DNA of 64,000 nt from Davidsoniella eucalypti. Lineage: Eukaryota; Ascomycota; Sordariomycetes; Microascales; Ceratocystidaceae. The notes below the pieces were generated by a model that had not been told where the DNA came from, did no database searches, and saw only the letters and a list, made by a program, of their open reading frames with translations. The translations under genes and the position numbers were made by a program. The stretch spans positions 124,001-188,000 of the forward strand of contig RMBW01000072.1 in assembly GCA_004009845.1 (NCBI GenBank). Reading direction: 5' to 3'. How positions within the stretch are numbered: the stretch's first letter is position 1; the number at the start of each line of letters is the position of its first letter. Positions 23,847 through 34,509 of the stretch are shown piece by piece.

Positions 23847-26800
23847 ACTGGGCAATAGTATCGTGAGTATGTTGTGTGTAACGAGATAGCAGGTAGTATG
23901 GCAGTCTGTTTAAGCTTTAGAGGTGGGATATAAGCTTGAATATCAGATGTAGTTCGATGTGGCGATATTGGTTGGGTTTTTAGTTCGGCTTAAGCTATAT
24001 TTCTTCGAGATGGAAACAATGAGAAAAATCAGAGTTGTAATCTTTTAATTGGGAGCAATTGTTCGGGCTTCGAAGGGACAATTCTGGTGGTTGAAATGCT
24101 AGCCTTGTGGTCGTTGCTTTATCCGGACGTGGCTTCCACTTTTAGAACTTTAGCAACTTGAGCCGCAAAAAGAGGAGCTCGCGATATCAAAGCTAGAGAA
24201 ATATGAAGACGCAGAGAAAATAGAAAGAAGAGACAAGACACAACAAACTACGGATACTTGGCGTGACGGACTACGCAATTATAACATCAGACCCATTGCT
24301 GCCTCACAGACTAACTAATGCGTGGTACGTAAACATGACTATGATGGAGTCTTCAAGATGGAGTCTCTTCTGCAATAAGGCTCGCAAGATATCTCGCCTG
24401 AACGCATCTCGTCGCGATAGTCGCTTCGCTCGCAGCCCGATCTGACAACCCAAAAGCATGCCGGCGACCCAAAACGGCCAAAACGGCAGGGCAAAGCTTC
24501 ATTCTCCCCCCTTCGCCAACATTAGCAGATGCGAGCTTTGCTGCAGTAGCTTGGTGGGCGAGTTAGCGAGCTTGGCTAGCTAAGCTTCCAGCTAACACTG
24601 CCTGTCTAAGCCAATTGACGACTGCAAAGCTAAATTACCCCTCCCCCGCTTCTAGCTGCCAGGACAACCTGGTACTTGTACTTATATTCACACTTGAAAC
24701 ACGAGCAACAGCAGGTATTTGGGCACGAAGATGGTCCTACTTTCCAGGTCTTTGCCAGCCTAAACCATCCATAGACGGAATGCACTACACCATGGCGCGG
24801 GATAGAAGACAGGTTGTCGAGCCAATAAGCTATCCGTTGTGCTCTGCTGCAGACGGCCTATAGGCTGCAACTAGGCCACGAAAACCACCGATACGGCAGC
24901 GGACGATATAATTCCATGGATGGTACAGCCATGATGCGCACATCACTACGAAAACTCGCCTCTACCGTGCATGAGGAGGAGGCTGTTCGGGTAACAAGAA
25001 AATGGGGCAATGGAGGTCTGTGGTGTCACCGCACCAAGCATCAACTATTGATGCTTATTTTCTGTGCGTGCTGTTAATCAAGGACGGGAATATGGTATGT
25101 GCAATTTGTACCCAACTGAATTTCTACCACCCATTGGAAATAATTACATTGTAGCCACCAGATGAGACTATGGCCATATTGGGAAACTCCTGAAGATTCA
25201 CAAACAAACAAACAAAAAGGCAACAAGAATGTCTTGATTAGCCTGAGGCGGTTTCTCTTTGTCCCGCAACGCCTACGCCGCCGCCGACCTTTCCTAGTCC
25301 ATCTACGGAAAGCTTGAACAAGACACTCTAACTTCTAGACTTTTCTTCTACGCCACATCCCTTTTCGATGCAAAAAGCAGGGAGAAAACGGCACCCTGTT
25401 GATCGCCTAATATGGTTGTTGAGGTTTGCCACCTTATGTCGGTATTCGAAAATGAAAGGATGGACAAAAAAATAAGACTCAAAAAGGTAGGGTTACAGCA
25501 AACGATGATGTAACAAGAACTTCGAGAATAGCCCATCATCATCAATCACCTTGATTGCGCTAGATCATGTGATCAAAGTCTCGCTATTGGCCTATGATTT
25601 GTGCAGCTAGTTAAAGGTGTATCGAGGTCAAGTGAGCTAGTCTACCTGCTGCATACGTAAGTACAACTATCTGTATTGTAATGCAACCGGCAGATATCTG
25701 GCTTCTTAGGAATATCCCAAAAGGTCTCCTGATCCTTAAAGGCGGCTTAAGTTGTTTCTCCATCTTCTTGGCTTCTTTGCTCACCGCAGATTTACAAGTT
25801 TCGTTTTCCGTTCAAGCGCAGCCGAGCTTGTGATTCCATATGGAGAGATATAAAAAACGCCAGAAAGTCTACAAAATATACTTGTAGTGTTGGAGGCCAA
25901 CACGCTAGGATCGCTAGCATGCTTATGTTTCTTGATATACCGCAAATCGCATGCCAAGTTGCAATTCCTTCTGCGGCCAAAGGGAAAATCAGCCTTCTAT
26001 GAACGAAGACCGAGTCTCGGGTCTTATGGCTACGAGAAAAGCGCATACTGAGTCGATGATGCTGGCGGTGCTGCCACATAACTATGTAGCTTCCTAGCTG
26101 GTGATCGGTCAGCGGCTTCACTATGACGACTTAGTATAGTACGGGACATACTATGTACGCCCAAGAAGACCAGGCCTCGGTCTAGACTTGTTTATCCAGC
26201 GACGAGCATGTGCGTGCAGAGATCGCGGGGTTACTTTTAGGTGGACTAGGAACGCACCGTTACTGCTCTAACTACTACCGTTGTTATGGCCACTAACATT
26301 TGCATTTCACTACGATAATACGGCTTCTTTTTAAATACAAGGCGAGAATATTACTGTGCCCGTAGCCTGCATTGGACTATAGCCAGCTAGTTCTATAGCC
26401 TAATAATATCTCAATGTTACCGATTAGATAGACCTCTCCTTCCCTGTAACTCAAGCAAACTCCCTTGATAGCCGCTATATGCGGCGCTGCTCTGCTTGCT
26501 GTTCGCAGGATTGACGCTTATAGATGCAGCGGACAAGGTCTGTTCACCGTTGAAAAGTCAAATCTTTTGCGCGAGATCTGGGGAATCATGAACACTTATA
26601 CGTACAGACCGATATCCAATAACAAAGAACCAAAAAAAAACCGCGCAATGGTTCCAGACTTTGGGAATGCTGCTGTATCATTTTGGAGAATATGTAGAAC
26701 TAGAACCTCCTGAAAAAGAAGAAGATATATGTATTAGCAAGCACAGAAAATCATACATGTGCTTTTGCCTGGCAGCCTGAGAAAACAAAATGGCTTATCA

Positions 26801-27684
26801 GCTTGAGGCTATTTTGTACTCTGCATATTTTAGCTTGTATTCAACCTTAGTTTTTTTGGACTTATATATGCAGGTTTCTAGAGTTATATCAGTGCAGTGC
26901 TGCCAAGTATAGTGCGTATCAGCACTAGCGTTTTAGCGTAGCATGGGAGGCGTGAGCGCTGTAGCATAGGATGACCACAATTAAGCCAATGGAAAATGAT
27001 AATGCCCCGCTCGCAATTTAGGGCTGCTTTTGACAGACGCTAGAAAAAAAATGCACAAGAGCACTTGCACGCTTTTATGAAATATTAGGTAAGGAAAGAG
27101 GAACACATCCTTTTGATGACGATGTGGCTTGTTTGTTTCTAAATGCACAGTGCCATCCTATATACAGTGGCATTCACTACACTTGAAGATAGTGTGAAAA
27201 ATAATACACACACAGTGGAACGTTGTCGCGTGGGCGGAAGTAAATGGAGCAAAAATGTGACAGCATGGTGTAAGTCAAGGTCGGTTTCAAGACACGCGTG
27301 ATTATACATATGTACATGTCGTATATATTTAGTTTATAACACGTGCTATAATTGAGCGAGATGTTTATGTGAAAGAGTATATCATTGTAAATTGCCACTA
27401 TGGACATGTGCTATTTTCATTGTTTTGTAATGAGATAGTCTTAGGTATCGTGATCCATGTGACGGCAAAAGAGTCGTACGAGGCTACTATGAGTCCTCGG
27501 GCATAACTAAAAAGAGCAAAACGCCAAAGTTCATATCGGTAATAAATCAAAAGAAATCAAATATCCCAAACAAGCCTTTTCTCTTTCCTAGAGAGAAGAT
27601 TGCCAATCCTGCTGGCGGAAAGCGTAACAAAAAAGTAAACTTCGTCAAGAAAGCCACATGAGTAAATCTAGTGGATGCAGTTTT
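23847..27684. other. 3.8-kb intergenic region
   Basis: Holds the promoter of the debranching enzyme (right of 23846) and the 3' flank of the glycerol-3-phosphate dehydrogenase. CCAAAACGGC-type words recur near 24475, and a similar word lies near 29588. No ORF with coding character, tRNA or element is seen. Confidence 0.5.
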
Positions 27685-29030
27685 TTAGTTGTCCGAAACC
27701 AGGTCGGGGATCTCATCAACGCTGTGCTTGCCCTCAAGAATGCCAGCAACAGCAGTAAAGAGAGGGTACTCGGCCTCCAAGCCACGGGCCTTGAGGAAGG
27801 AGTGGACCTCCATGGCGGTCGAAGTGCCCTGAAGCATCTGGCCGTTCAGCTCACGAGCCTCGATCTCTTTGACAGTCAGTCCCTCTTGGACGGACATTCT
27901 AGCGCAGCGGTAGTTACGGCCACCGCAGCAGCTAGTGATCAGATCAGCAACACCGGCAGACTCATCAGTGAAGGTGGCGCGGTCGGCAGTAGAAAAGAAG
28001 GCCTTGCCAAACTTGACCATCTCGAGCAGACCAACACGCATGATGGCAGCCTTGGCGTTGTCACCCCAGCCACGGCCCTCGACGAAACCAGCAGCCAGAG
28101 CAACAACGTTCTTCAGAGCTCCGGACAGAGAGACACCGGCAACATCAGAGACAGTGCGGACGTGGAAGTAGGGGCGGTGGAACAGCTTCTTGAAGGTACC
28201 ATGGTTGATAGGAGAGTAGTTGGCAGGAACAGGAGTCAGCTTGACAGTAGACTTCTTGCCGCTAGCATCCTTATGGAACAGCTCCTCCTCGACCTCACCA
28301 GTAGGGGAGCCAGAGCGAGGAGAAGAAGAGCGCGACACAGAGTCAACGTGAGGAGGATCGTAGGCAATGGTAGTCTCAGACCACTTCTCCTTAGCGATCT
28401 CAGTAGCCAGGTTAGCACCAGACAGGGCACCGCAATAGATATCGAGGCCCTTGCCGATGTACTCGGAGAAGAGGTGGATGCCATCGTCCGTGACGTCGAC
28501 ACCTTTGATGCAGCTGATACCACGAGCAAAAGGTAGGATGTGGCCAGTCAGGTCACGGCAGGCTTTAGCAATGAACTGGTGAGGGAGGTTGAAGATAAGG
28601 ATGGTAGAGTCCTTGACGGCATCCTGGACGGAAGGGTTGGCAACAAGGTTGACAGGGAGCTTGATGCCAGGTAGGTACTTCACGTTCTCATGGTGGGTGT
28701 TGATGATGGAAGTGAGCTTCTGAGGAGTCTCACCGACCTTCTCATCATAGTATTGGCTAGTAGGGGGAATGACAATGTTTTCCTCGTACACCCACATCTG
28801 AACCTCGGGCTCGAAGTAGTCGGGGTTCTCAGCGCAATTCTCGGCGACGATCTTAGCAATGGTGCAGCCCCTATAAGACAAGAGAAAGGAATGTGTTAGT
28901 CAATGTGGTTCATGTTTGCACACCGCACGTGGCGATGGTGGGATAGATGGGGTTTGGTGTAAGCTTACCAGTTGCCGGAACCGACGACGGTGACCTTGTG
29001 CTTCTTCTCAACGAGGCTAGAGGTAGTCAT
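27685..29030 (-). CDS. gpd1: NAD-dependent glycerol-3-phosphate dehydrogenase, cytosolic
   Basis: Two exons, 29030-28969 and 28870-27685, with a 98-nt intron (GTAAGC donor, CTTATAG acceptor) that rejoins the dinucleotide-binding loop VVGSGNWGCTIAKIV. The product is 415 aa. Conserved blocks include MWVYEE, ENVKYLPGIKLP, ISCIKGVDV, IYCGALSGANLATEIA, LKNVVALAAGFVEGRGWGDNAKAAIMR (substrate site) and TCCGGRNYRCA. A Ser-rich insert (SRSSSPRSGSPTGEVEEE) interrupts the region before the YFHVRTVSDVAG block; such inserts fit the longer filamentous-fungal forms. The enzyme reduces dihydroxyacetone phosphate to glycerol-3-phosphate for glycerol osmolyte and lipid synthesis and for NADH reoxidation. The start follows a CCACG-ATG context with a CA-poor leader. 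Confidence 0.96.
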
Positions 29031-29760
29031 CGTGGCGGTTGGTTGGAAGTGATAAGGAGAGTAGGAACGAAAAGACTGCGTTGATAGCAGACAATGGATA
29101 GACACTAGGGGTCTAGAAGATATATTGGTAAGGAGGGAAGAGTAGATATATTGGGAAGATGATGTTGATTTCAAATGTAAACTTCTTGTAGAGTGGAAGA
29201 TGGAAGTAATGTGCATGAGGATGAATCGAGCAGGGAAAAAGAAGATCGAGAGAGGGCGGAAGGCCAGTCCTTATATGTGAAGTTGAGCAATATGGGAAGG
29301 CTAAGATAAAGCATAAAGAAACTGATATCTTGTTGACAGAGGTTGTTGATTGCCTCTTCTTTCCTTCTTTCCTTCTCTACTGCAAAAAAACCTACCATTG
29401 TTGCCGCTTGTAAACGGGGTCAATGTGTCACTATTTTGCAGGGAGCATCCACACCTGGCGCTAGCCCGTATAGAGCTAGAGCGCCACATGTGGCGTTTTG
29501 GCACACGTCGGGCTCCCCATTGTGTTGTTGTTTTCCGTATCGGGCACGTGTGAATTTCGCCACCCGTTCCTGGATTTTTCTTAGATAGCCAAAACGGCCC
29601 TGCCAAACTTCGGTAGCCCGTCACCGGAGCCCTCCTAAAGACCCTCTCCTCCGGGCCGACTGGTCCACCTCGCCTGGGCCGTGTTCCCACCACCCCCCTG
29701 CACAATGGCGTCATATAACGCCCAAGACAGCAAGACAGGCCAAAAGAACGCGACAACGAC
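29031..29760 (-). promoter_or_regulatory. Promoter region of gpd1
   Basis: The region upstream of the gpd1 start holds AGGGG at 29107-29111 (CCCCT, a stress-response element core in sense), a perfect 14-bp palindrome CGCCACATGTGGCG at 29482-29495, and a CACGTG E-box near 29545. The segment 29440-29700 is more GC-rich than its surroundings. A 151-codon minus-strand frame here starts at a non-ATG codon and does not look like a protein. Confidence 0.4.
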
Positions 29761-32283
29761 GCACTTTCTATGATCCTTACTACGATTCTGAGGCTTTGCG
29801 GCTAGTTCAGGATGAGGCTAAGTGGAAATACCGCTCAGCTACTTGCTTGATATCTTGTTTATCTCTTCCATCAGCGGCCGCTTGGTCTGACCATCAACCC
29901 TGCTAGCCAGTCCTTCTCTTAGCCCTTGAGGCTAGTATATCTGTATAACTGTTCTATCTTGATAACTGCGACTAAGACTAGGCAATGATACTTGGCCACT
30001 CGATATGCCCGATAGACAATAGTCTTATATTACAAAAACAATATACTCTTATGTATCTCGTACTGCACGTCTTATAGTTGATAGCACGTACTATGATATC
30101 TTCTCTATAGTGCTTCTCATTTCCCACTATCCCTTCGGACAACCTCATCTCATCCTAATCTAATTTTCCGTCTTCGTTTACAGACTGACATCCACAATGG
30201 CACTGATCACCGTGCGTTAGTTCAACTTCTCACTATGAGCAGACTAGCGTCCCTGCAATATCCATTCTATCCACTCGCATGTTGTGTACATGTACATATG
30301 TACACATTGTATATACCCCCAAACGAGCATTTTTCTTATCGCACATATATTACGTATTCTCGATCTCACAACAGCATCTTCGGCGAGACTTGACACCTAC
30401 ATTTCGCGTACCATACTATTGCGCTAGGGAAGCTAGTGTGTGTTGTCAACATGATGTACTTCGCGACAACGTTGCTTGTTGATTGTTCATCTCTTACGTC
30501 AAACTTGCATATTATACATATGTATGTGTGTGTTGTGTCTGGTAGTGTGTGTGTGTGTCTGTGTATGAGAGCAAGTATGATATAACACATCCGCTTATCA
30601 TTCTCCTCAAATATGATAATGACGTTGTGTCGATCATTGCTATTCTATGTACATTGTACCCGCGAATTCCCGCCCAAAAACCAACCTAGTCCACAAGTCT
30701 GTGCAAGTACTGTGTACCAACCAACCTCTGCCAAGTCGTAAAGTCGTACTGTTTCGGAGGCATGCATGGTGTTCTAGCTGACGGCTTAGTCCAAATAGCC
30801 AAGGCCGCCCTAAGTCTCAAGTTCTGATTGGTAAAAACTAAGTTTGACAGGCTTGGGGCCAGTCGGATTTTGAGCCTCAAGTTACGTTCGTTGATGAAAC
30901 ATCGCCGGCGTTTCTACATATGGACATGCACTGGTACGTGTACAGAAATCACATTTTTCACCGTTATTTTCCGCTATACGTACGGCTCTATACATGCACT
31001 GTTAATTAATGTAGCAGTAGTAATGTTTGACTTTTCCATTGCTTCTTTTTCATGGCTCAAGCTCCCGCTCTGCCCTTCCTGGTGTGACGCTTTGTACATA
31101 AAATTCTTTTCGTATAATAAATCGGTGCAGCATGCTTGAACGGCTCCACCTGTCGTATATCAGGGTTCCTTTAGCAGGGCTGCCTACGGATATTTTCTTC
31201 GTTAGCCTTCTAACAGAGCCGCTAAACTCCAAGCACTAAAGCCAAGCAACTTACCCACTAAAATTCCATATAAGCCTATAAGAGCGCCCTATAGCTATCT
31301 TTAAGCCTCTGTAACTCCCGGTACCCTCTCCCGACAGGGTACTCCGGAGCCGCCCCGCGGCTACTGTGACCAACAGTGCGGCCCCCTGATCCTTCTCCGC
31401 AGAGCCTGCATTATACATACAACTACATATATATACGTACAAATGTGTTGATATTGTCCCGTGTGTATCAGTACTTACGGACTGTCGTACTGGCGGAGGA
31501 TGAATGGGTGGGCCCACCGTTCCAGTGAAAATCCTTAAAGTATTATCTCATACGGCCCTGAGAAAGCAGTAGGCTGCATGAAGCTCACTCACAACAACCA
31601 TGCATCCTATGTAGATATCAGTAGTATACCTGTATGTGCTCTGTGTACCGCCCGTGTCTAGATACTAATGGGCGCTCGTTTGACGTCATGGATCCTGTTC
31701 CAATGAATGAAACACCCTTGCCCGCTGTTGTTTACATTTGGATTTGTGGCTTGAAGATCTGTCCGTTTGTTTTCGTTGGATCCGCTTCTTTAGTCCTCCA
31801 ATGGACCGTCAACATCACTTTGTCAGAACAGGGCTACATGGCTGCATGATACACGATAAGTAGCTTACCATAAACCCCTCATTGCATACATCGAAACGAA
31901 ACACCCGATAGGTAATGTCCAGCGCATCGCAGCACGCCAAGTACAATGTACATACTGTACAGCTACAACTGCATATAGATACATACACATCTGTAGTTGT
32001 ATACAAATCTGTCTCTCTCCCTAGTCCTCAATGTATCCACCCTTGTATGAGTGTATTAATATCTGTACATAGTATGTAGTAATCTGTAATAATATACATA
32101 CACGTATCCTTTATGAGAGCATATTTTGTGCCAAAAAATAACGAAATATATGGTTCGGTGGTACTACAATCTTCAAGGAAATGTATCTATACTAATGTGT
32201 AAATAGACTTAATATGATAAAACAAAACAAACTAAGAAATATTATCCTGTTATCTCCGCTACCTCCTCACAATTCAGCCTATT
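29761..32283. other. Gene-poor intergenic region
   Basis: No coding gene is supported over 2.5 kb. A leader-like ATG at about 30197 opens only a seven-codon frame, and no convincing intron rescues it. The region holds the TGTACATGTACA palindrome near 30286 and three adjacent hairpins at 31321-31377. Confidence 0.5.
31321..31377. other. Three consecutive perfect stem-loops, possible structured RNA or element end
   Basis: GTACCCT (31321-31327) pairs with AGGGTAC (31336-31342). AGCCGC (31348-31353) pairs with GCGGCT (31357-31362). ACTGT (31363-31367) pairs with ACAGT (31373-31377). The three stems are contiguous, GC-rich and lie in an AT-rich gene-free area. They do not fit a tRNA cloverleaf, and I could not match a known ncRNA family. 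Confidence 0.35.
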
Positions 32284-33498
32284 CTACCCAGATAGAAGAG
32301 CCGTCGTTTCCTGCGGTCCTTCCAATAGCTTCTCCTCTGATGAAACACTCTTGATAGTCTTTTTCTTCTTCGTATCGACCGATATAGTACGCTCGCCATC
32401 GCCAAATAGCGGCTTCAGAATAGCATCATAGATGATCCATACCGCATTAAAGCTAACATGTAACGTCATCGACAACCATTTCGGGTACATCCCATTTTCG
32501 TCTGCAAAGTACTTTCCGGTCGTCACAATGATCAATGCAACGGGCGCCAGAGTCAAAATAGTAACTATACGTCCAATGTGCTGCCTGAACGTAGTGATCT
32601 TGTAAGGCTCGAGAGCTTCCAGATAAGCTTGATACTCTTCTGGGAGCTCATTTTCCCGACCACCTTCGACAATGAGGTTAAGGTACCTCGCACTAGCCTG
32701 TGCATAGTCCTTGTTAGGACGTTTGTGGGGCGTAACAAAGCGAAACCACCACTTCTTGCGTGGATCTTCCGGTTCGGCCGGATTCTCGGCATCCTTCTGT
32801 TCCTTGGTTGCTTGATCTCCGTAGGTAGACGAGCCAGTGTGGTTTTGGGGCTGCGGTGGTTTGCTAGGCTCGCTAGGCTTGCCAGGCTTACCGGGTATCT
32901 CAGGTGCGTCAGGGATATCGGGCATATCGGGGATGTCATTAGGGATATCTGGCTGGTATAGCGTACGAGCTATGAATGGCCGAGGCACGGTCGGGTTCGG
33001 TCGCTCAGGGACAGAAACGCTCGGGGGAAGGGCAATACACGGTACCATAATCTCGACATAGCCTGCTCCACCGCCCTCTTTAGACATAATCTTAGCATAG
33101 TCCTCCTTGGAAATCTCATATACTATCCCCACAAGACCCTTATCCCAGACTGGGGTTTTGGGTTGGTCAATAGGTGGTAGGCCAGGAGAAGGATCAACCG
33201 GGTTTGGGAGAGGGTTTTTGGGGAGCTTGCGAAAGGCTGTATTGGCGAAACATGGCTCAAGATATGGTAAGCCTGGTAGATCAAATACCAATCGCAATGA
33301 GAAGGCAGTGACGTTGACCTTGCTCAATGGCTTGGCGCCTTTCTGCTCTGTTATGATCTTCCAGTTGAGATTGGAGCCGTAGGCCAGATAAAGAACAGTG
33401 TTTGGTTCGACATCTTCGTGGTTATCGGACGAGTTGGACTTAGCCGCTAGGGCAAGCCGCTCATCGCTGGTGCGCGGCAGAGAGCTTTGTAATGTCAT
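32284..33498 (-). CDS. Gamma-glutamylcyclotransferase-like protein with C-terminal membrane anchor
   Basis: Single exon, 404 aa from ATG 33498 (MTLQSSLPRTSDERL). An upstream TTG frame to 33570 is likely leader. Residues ~36-55 hold the GGCT substrate-loop signature LYLAYGSNL, followed by KPLSKVNV and FDLPGLPYLEPCFAN. Then come GLVGIVYEIS and the MSKEGGGAGYVEI block, which carries the expected catalytic Glu region. A Pro-rich hinge of DIP/KPSEP repeats (~200-240) separates a second half carrying two hydrophobic segments, near IVTILTLAPVALIIVT and LHVSFNAVWIIYDAIL, and a Lys-rich tail. The family releases 5-oxoproline from gamma-glutamyl peptides; the substrate here is not evident. The membrane segments imply an endomembrane location. 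It is divergent from the 726-aa gene. Confidence 0.8.
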   Translation of the reverse strand: MTLQSSLPRTSDERLALAAKSNSSDNHEDVEPNTVLYLAYGSNLNWKIITEQKGAKPLSKVNVTAFSLRLVFDLPGLPYLEPCFANTAFRKLPKNPLPNPVDPSPGLPPIDQPKTPVWDKGLVGIVYEISKEDYAKIMSKEGGGAGYVEIMVPCIALPPSVSVPERPNPTVPRPFIARTLYQPDIPNDIPDMPDIPDAPEIPGKPGKPSEPSKPPQPQNHTGSSTYGDQATKEQKDAENPAEPEDPRKKWWFRFVTPHKRPNKDYAQASARYLNLIVEGGRENELPEEYQAYLEALEPYKITTFRQHIGRIVTILTLAPVALIIVTTGKYFADENGMYPKWLSMTLHVSFNAVWIIYDAILKPLFGDGERTISVDTKKKKTIKSVSSEEKLLEGPQETTALLSG

Positions 33499-33686
33499 CG
33501 GGAAATAAATGGTGTAATGTGCAACGGGCGGCAAAAAGAGGTGAATGATTACGGCTAATTGGCTAGACAACAGGTGGTATTGTGGTTGCTGTTGGAGTTA
33601 GTTACAAAAATACGAATAACACAATTTAGTTGCAGAATTTAGTTGCAGAATGGCGAAGATATGGTGTTGCTTTTGAATGAACTCAG

Positions 33687-33742
33687 TTTTTTTTTTTTTT
33701 TTTAATTCATTTATCTTATGGAGCTATAGAGCTATGAAGATT
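33687..33742 (-). mobile_element. Severely 5'-truncated copy of the same retroposon family, 56 bp
   Basis: A run of about 17 T (33687-33703) is followed by AATTCATTTATCTTATGGAG and ATAGAGCTATG, matching the tail end of the 14220-14513 element. Perfect 10-bp direct repeats ATGAACTCAG flank it at 33677-33686 and 33743-33752. A short body, A-tail on the minus strand and target duplication fit a truncated target-primed insertion. It sits about 190 bp upstream of the GGCT-like gene start. Confidence 0.7.
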
Positions 33743-33752
33743 ATGAACTCAG

Positions 33753-34509
33753 TTAGTTAGGTACATTGCAACAATAGAGATATTTAGTAGTGTTTCAGCC
33801 GCAACGCTTAGGCTGTAATATTGATTGGCTAGACTCAATTAGTAATCTCATCAGCCCCAACCGACCGTTAAGTCTCTAATACGAGATCAATGTCCTGAAG
33901 CTTATAATGTCATCAAGGTTTTTGTAAAGCATGGGCCAAGACGAAGCATCCGAATGTGACTGCTTAGTCAGTTTTTCTATTGTTACCGGCGGAGTCGGAT
34001 GATAAACAAAATACGGACCCGGTACTCCGCTCGCTGTAACCCTAACTATATATGCTATTCCTAAATGAGTTATACAATATCCAAGAAAGTCGAGACCCAT
34101 TAATCTCTGTATGTAAGGTGACGATGCTGAGCTGATCGTGTGACACTTTTCCCGCTGTTCTGTTTTGACACTTTGTTCCTTTCTTGGCTTTGAACTTTAT
34201 TGCCTGCATAAAGGTATCCTACGATACTTACCATGTGACGATTCTAATTCGTGCAACGATAATATAAAGTATTAGTGCAGTTACCGTACACGTAGCCCTA
34301 ACCCTTGATATCGACACAACCACACTGTTTGTTTTATATAGATATTAAGCTGTACCTTCCTAATTTAAACCTACATGTGGGAAAATTGGAAAAACGTAAA
34401 AATGTAAACACGATGTGGACCTCGTCCATCATGAAACCCAATGCGTAACATCAAACATTCTTGATCCTCTATAAGCAGATCACGTTAACCATCACCACCA
34501 ACCACCAAA
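33753..34509. other. Divergent intergenic/promoter region with teloboxes
   Basis: Holds TAACCCTAAC at about 34036-34046 and CCCTAACCCT at about 34295-34305, both upstream of the 726-aa gene (+). No ORF is supported. Confidence 0.45.

Noticed and set aside
29301..29756. 151-codon minus-strand frame in the GC-rich gpd1 upstream region
   Set aside because: Non-ATG start, Arg/Cys/Gly-rich as expected for read-through of GC-rich DNA, no domain.
30190..30482. Possible two-exon small gene from ATG at about 30197
   Set aside because: First frame stops after seven codons; rescue needs a 31-nt or branchless intron and gives a protein with no plausible composition.
31321..31377. Three hairpins as a tRNA or SRP RNA
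   Set aside because: Stem spacing does not fit a cloverleaf, and no conserved SRP S-domain loops are seen nearby.
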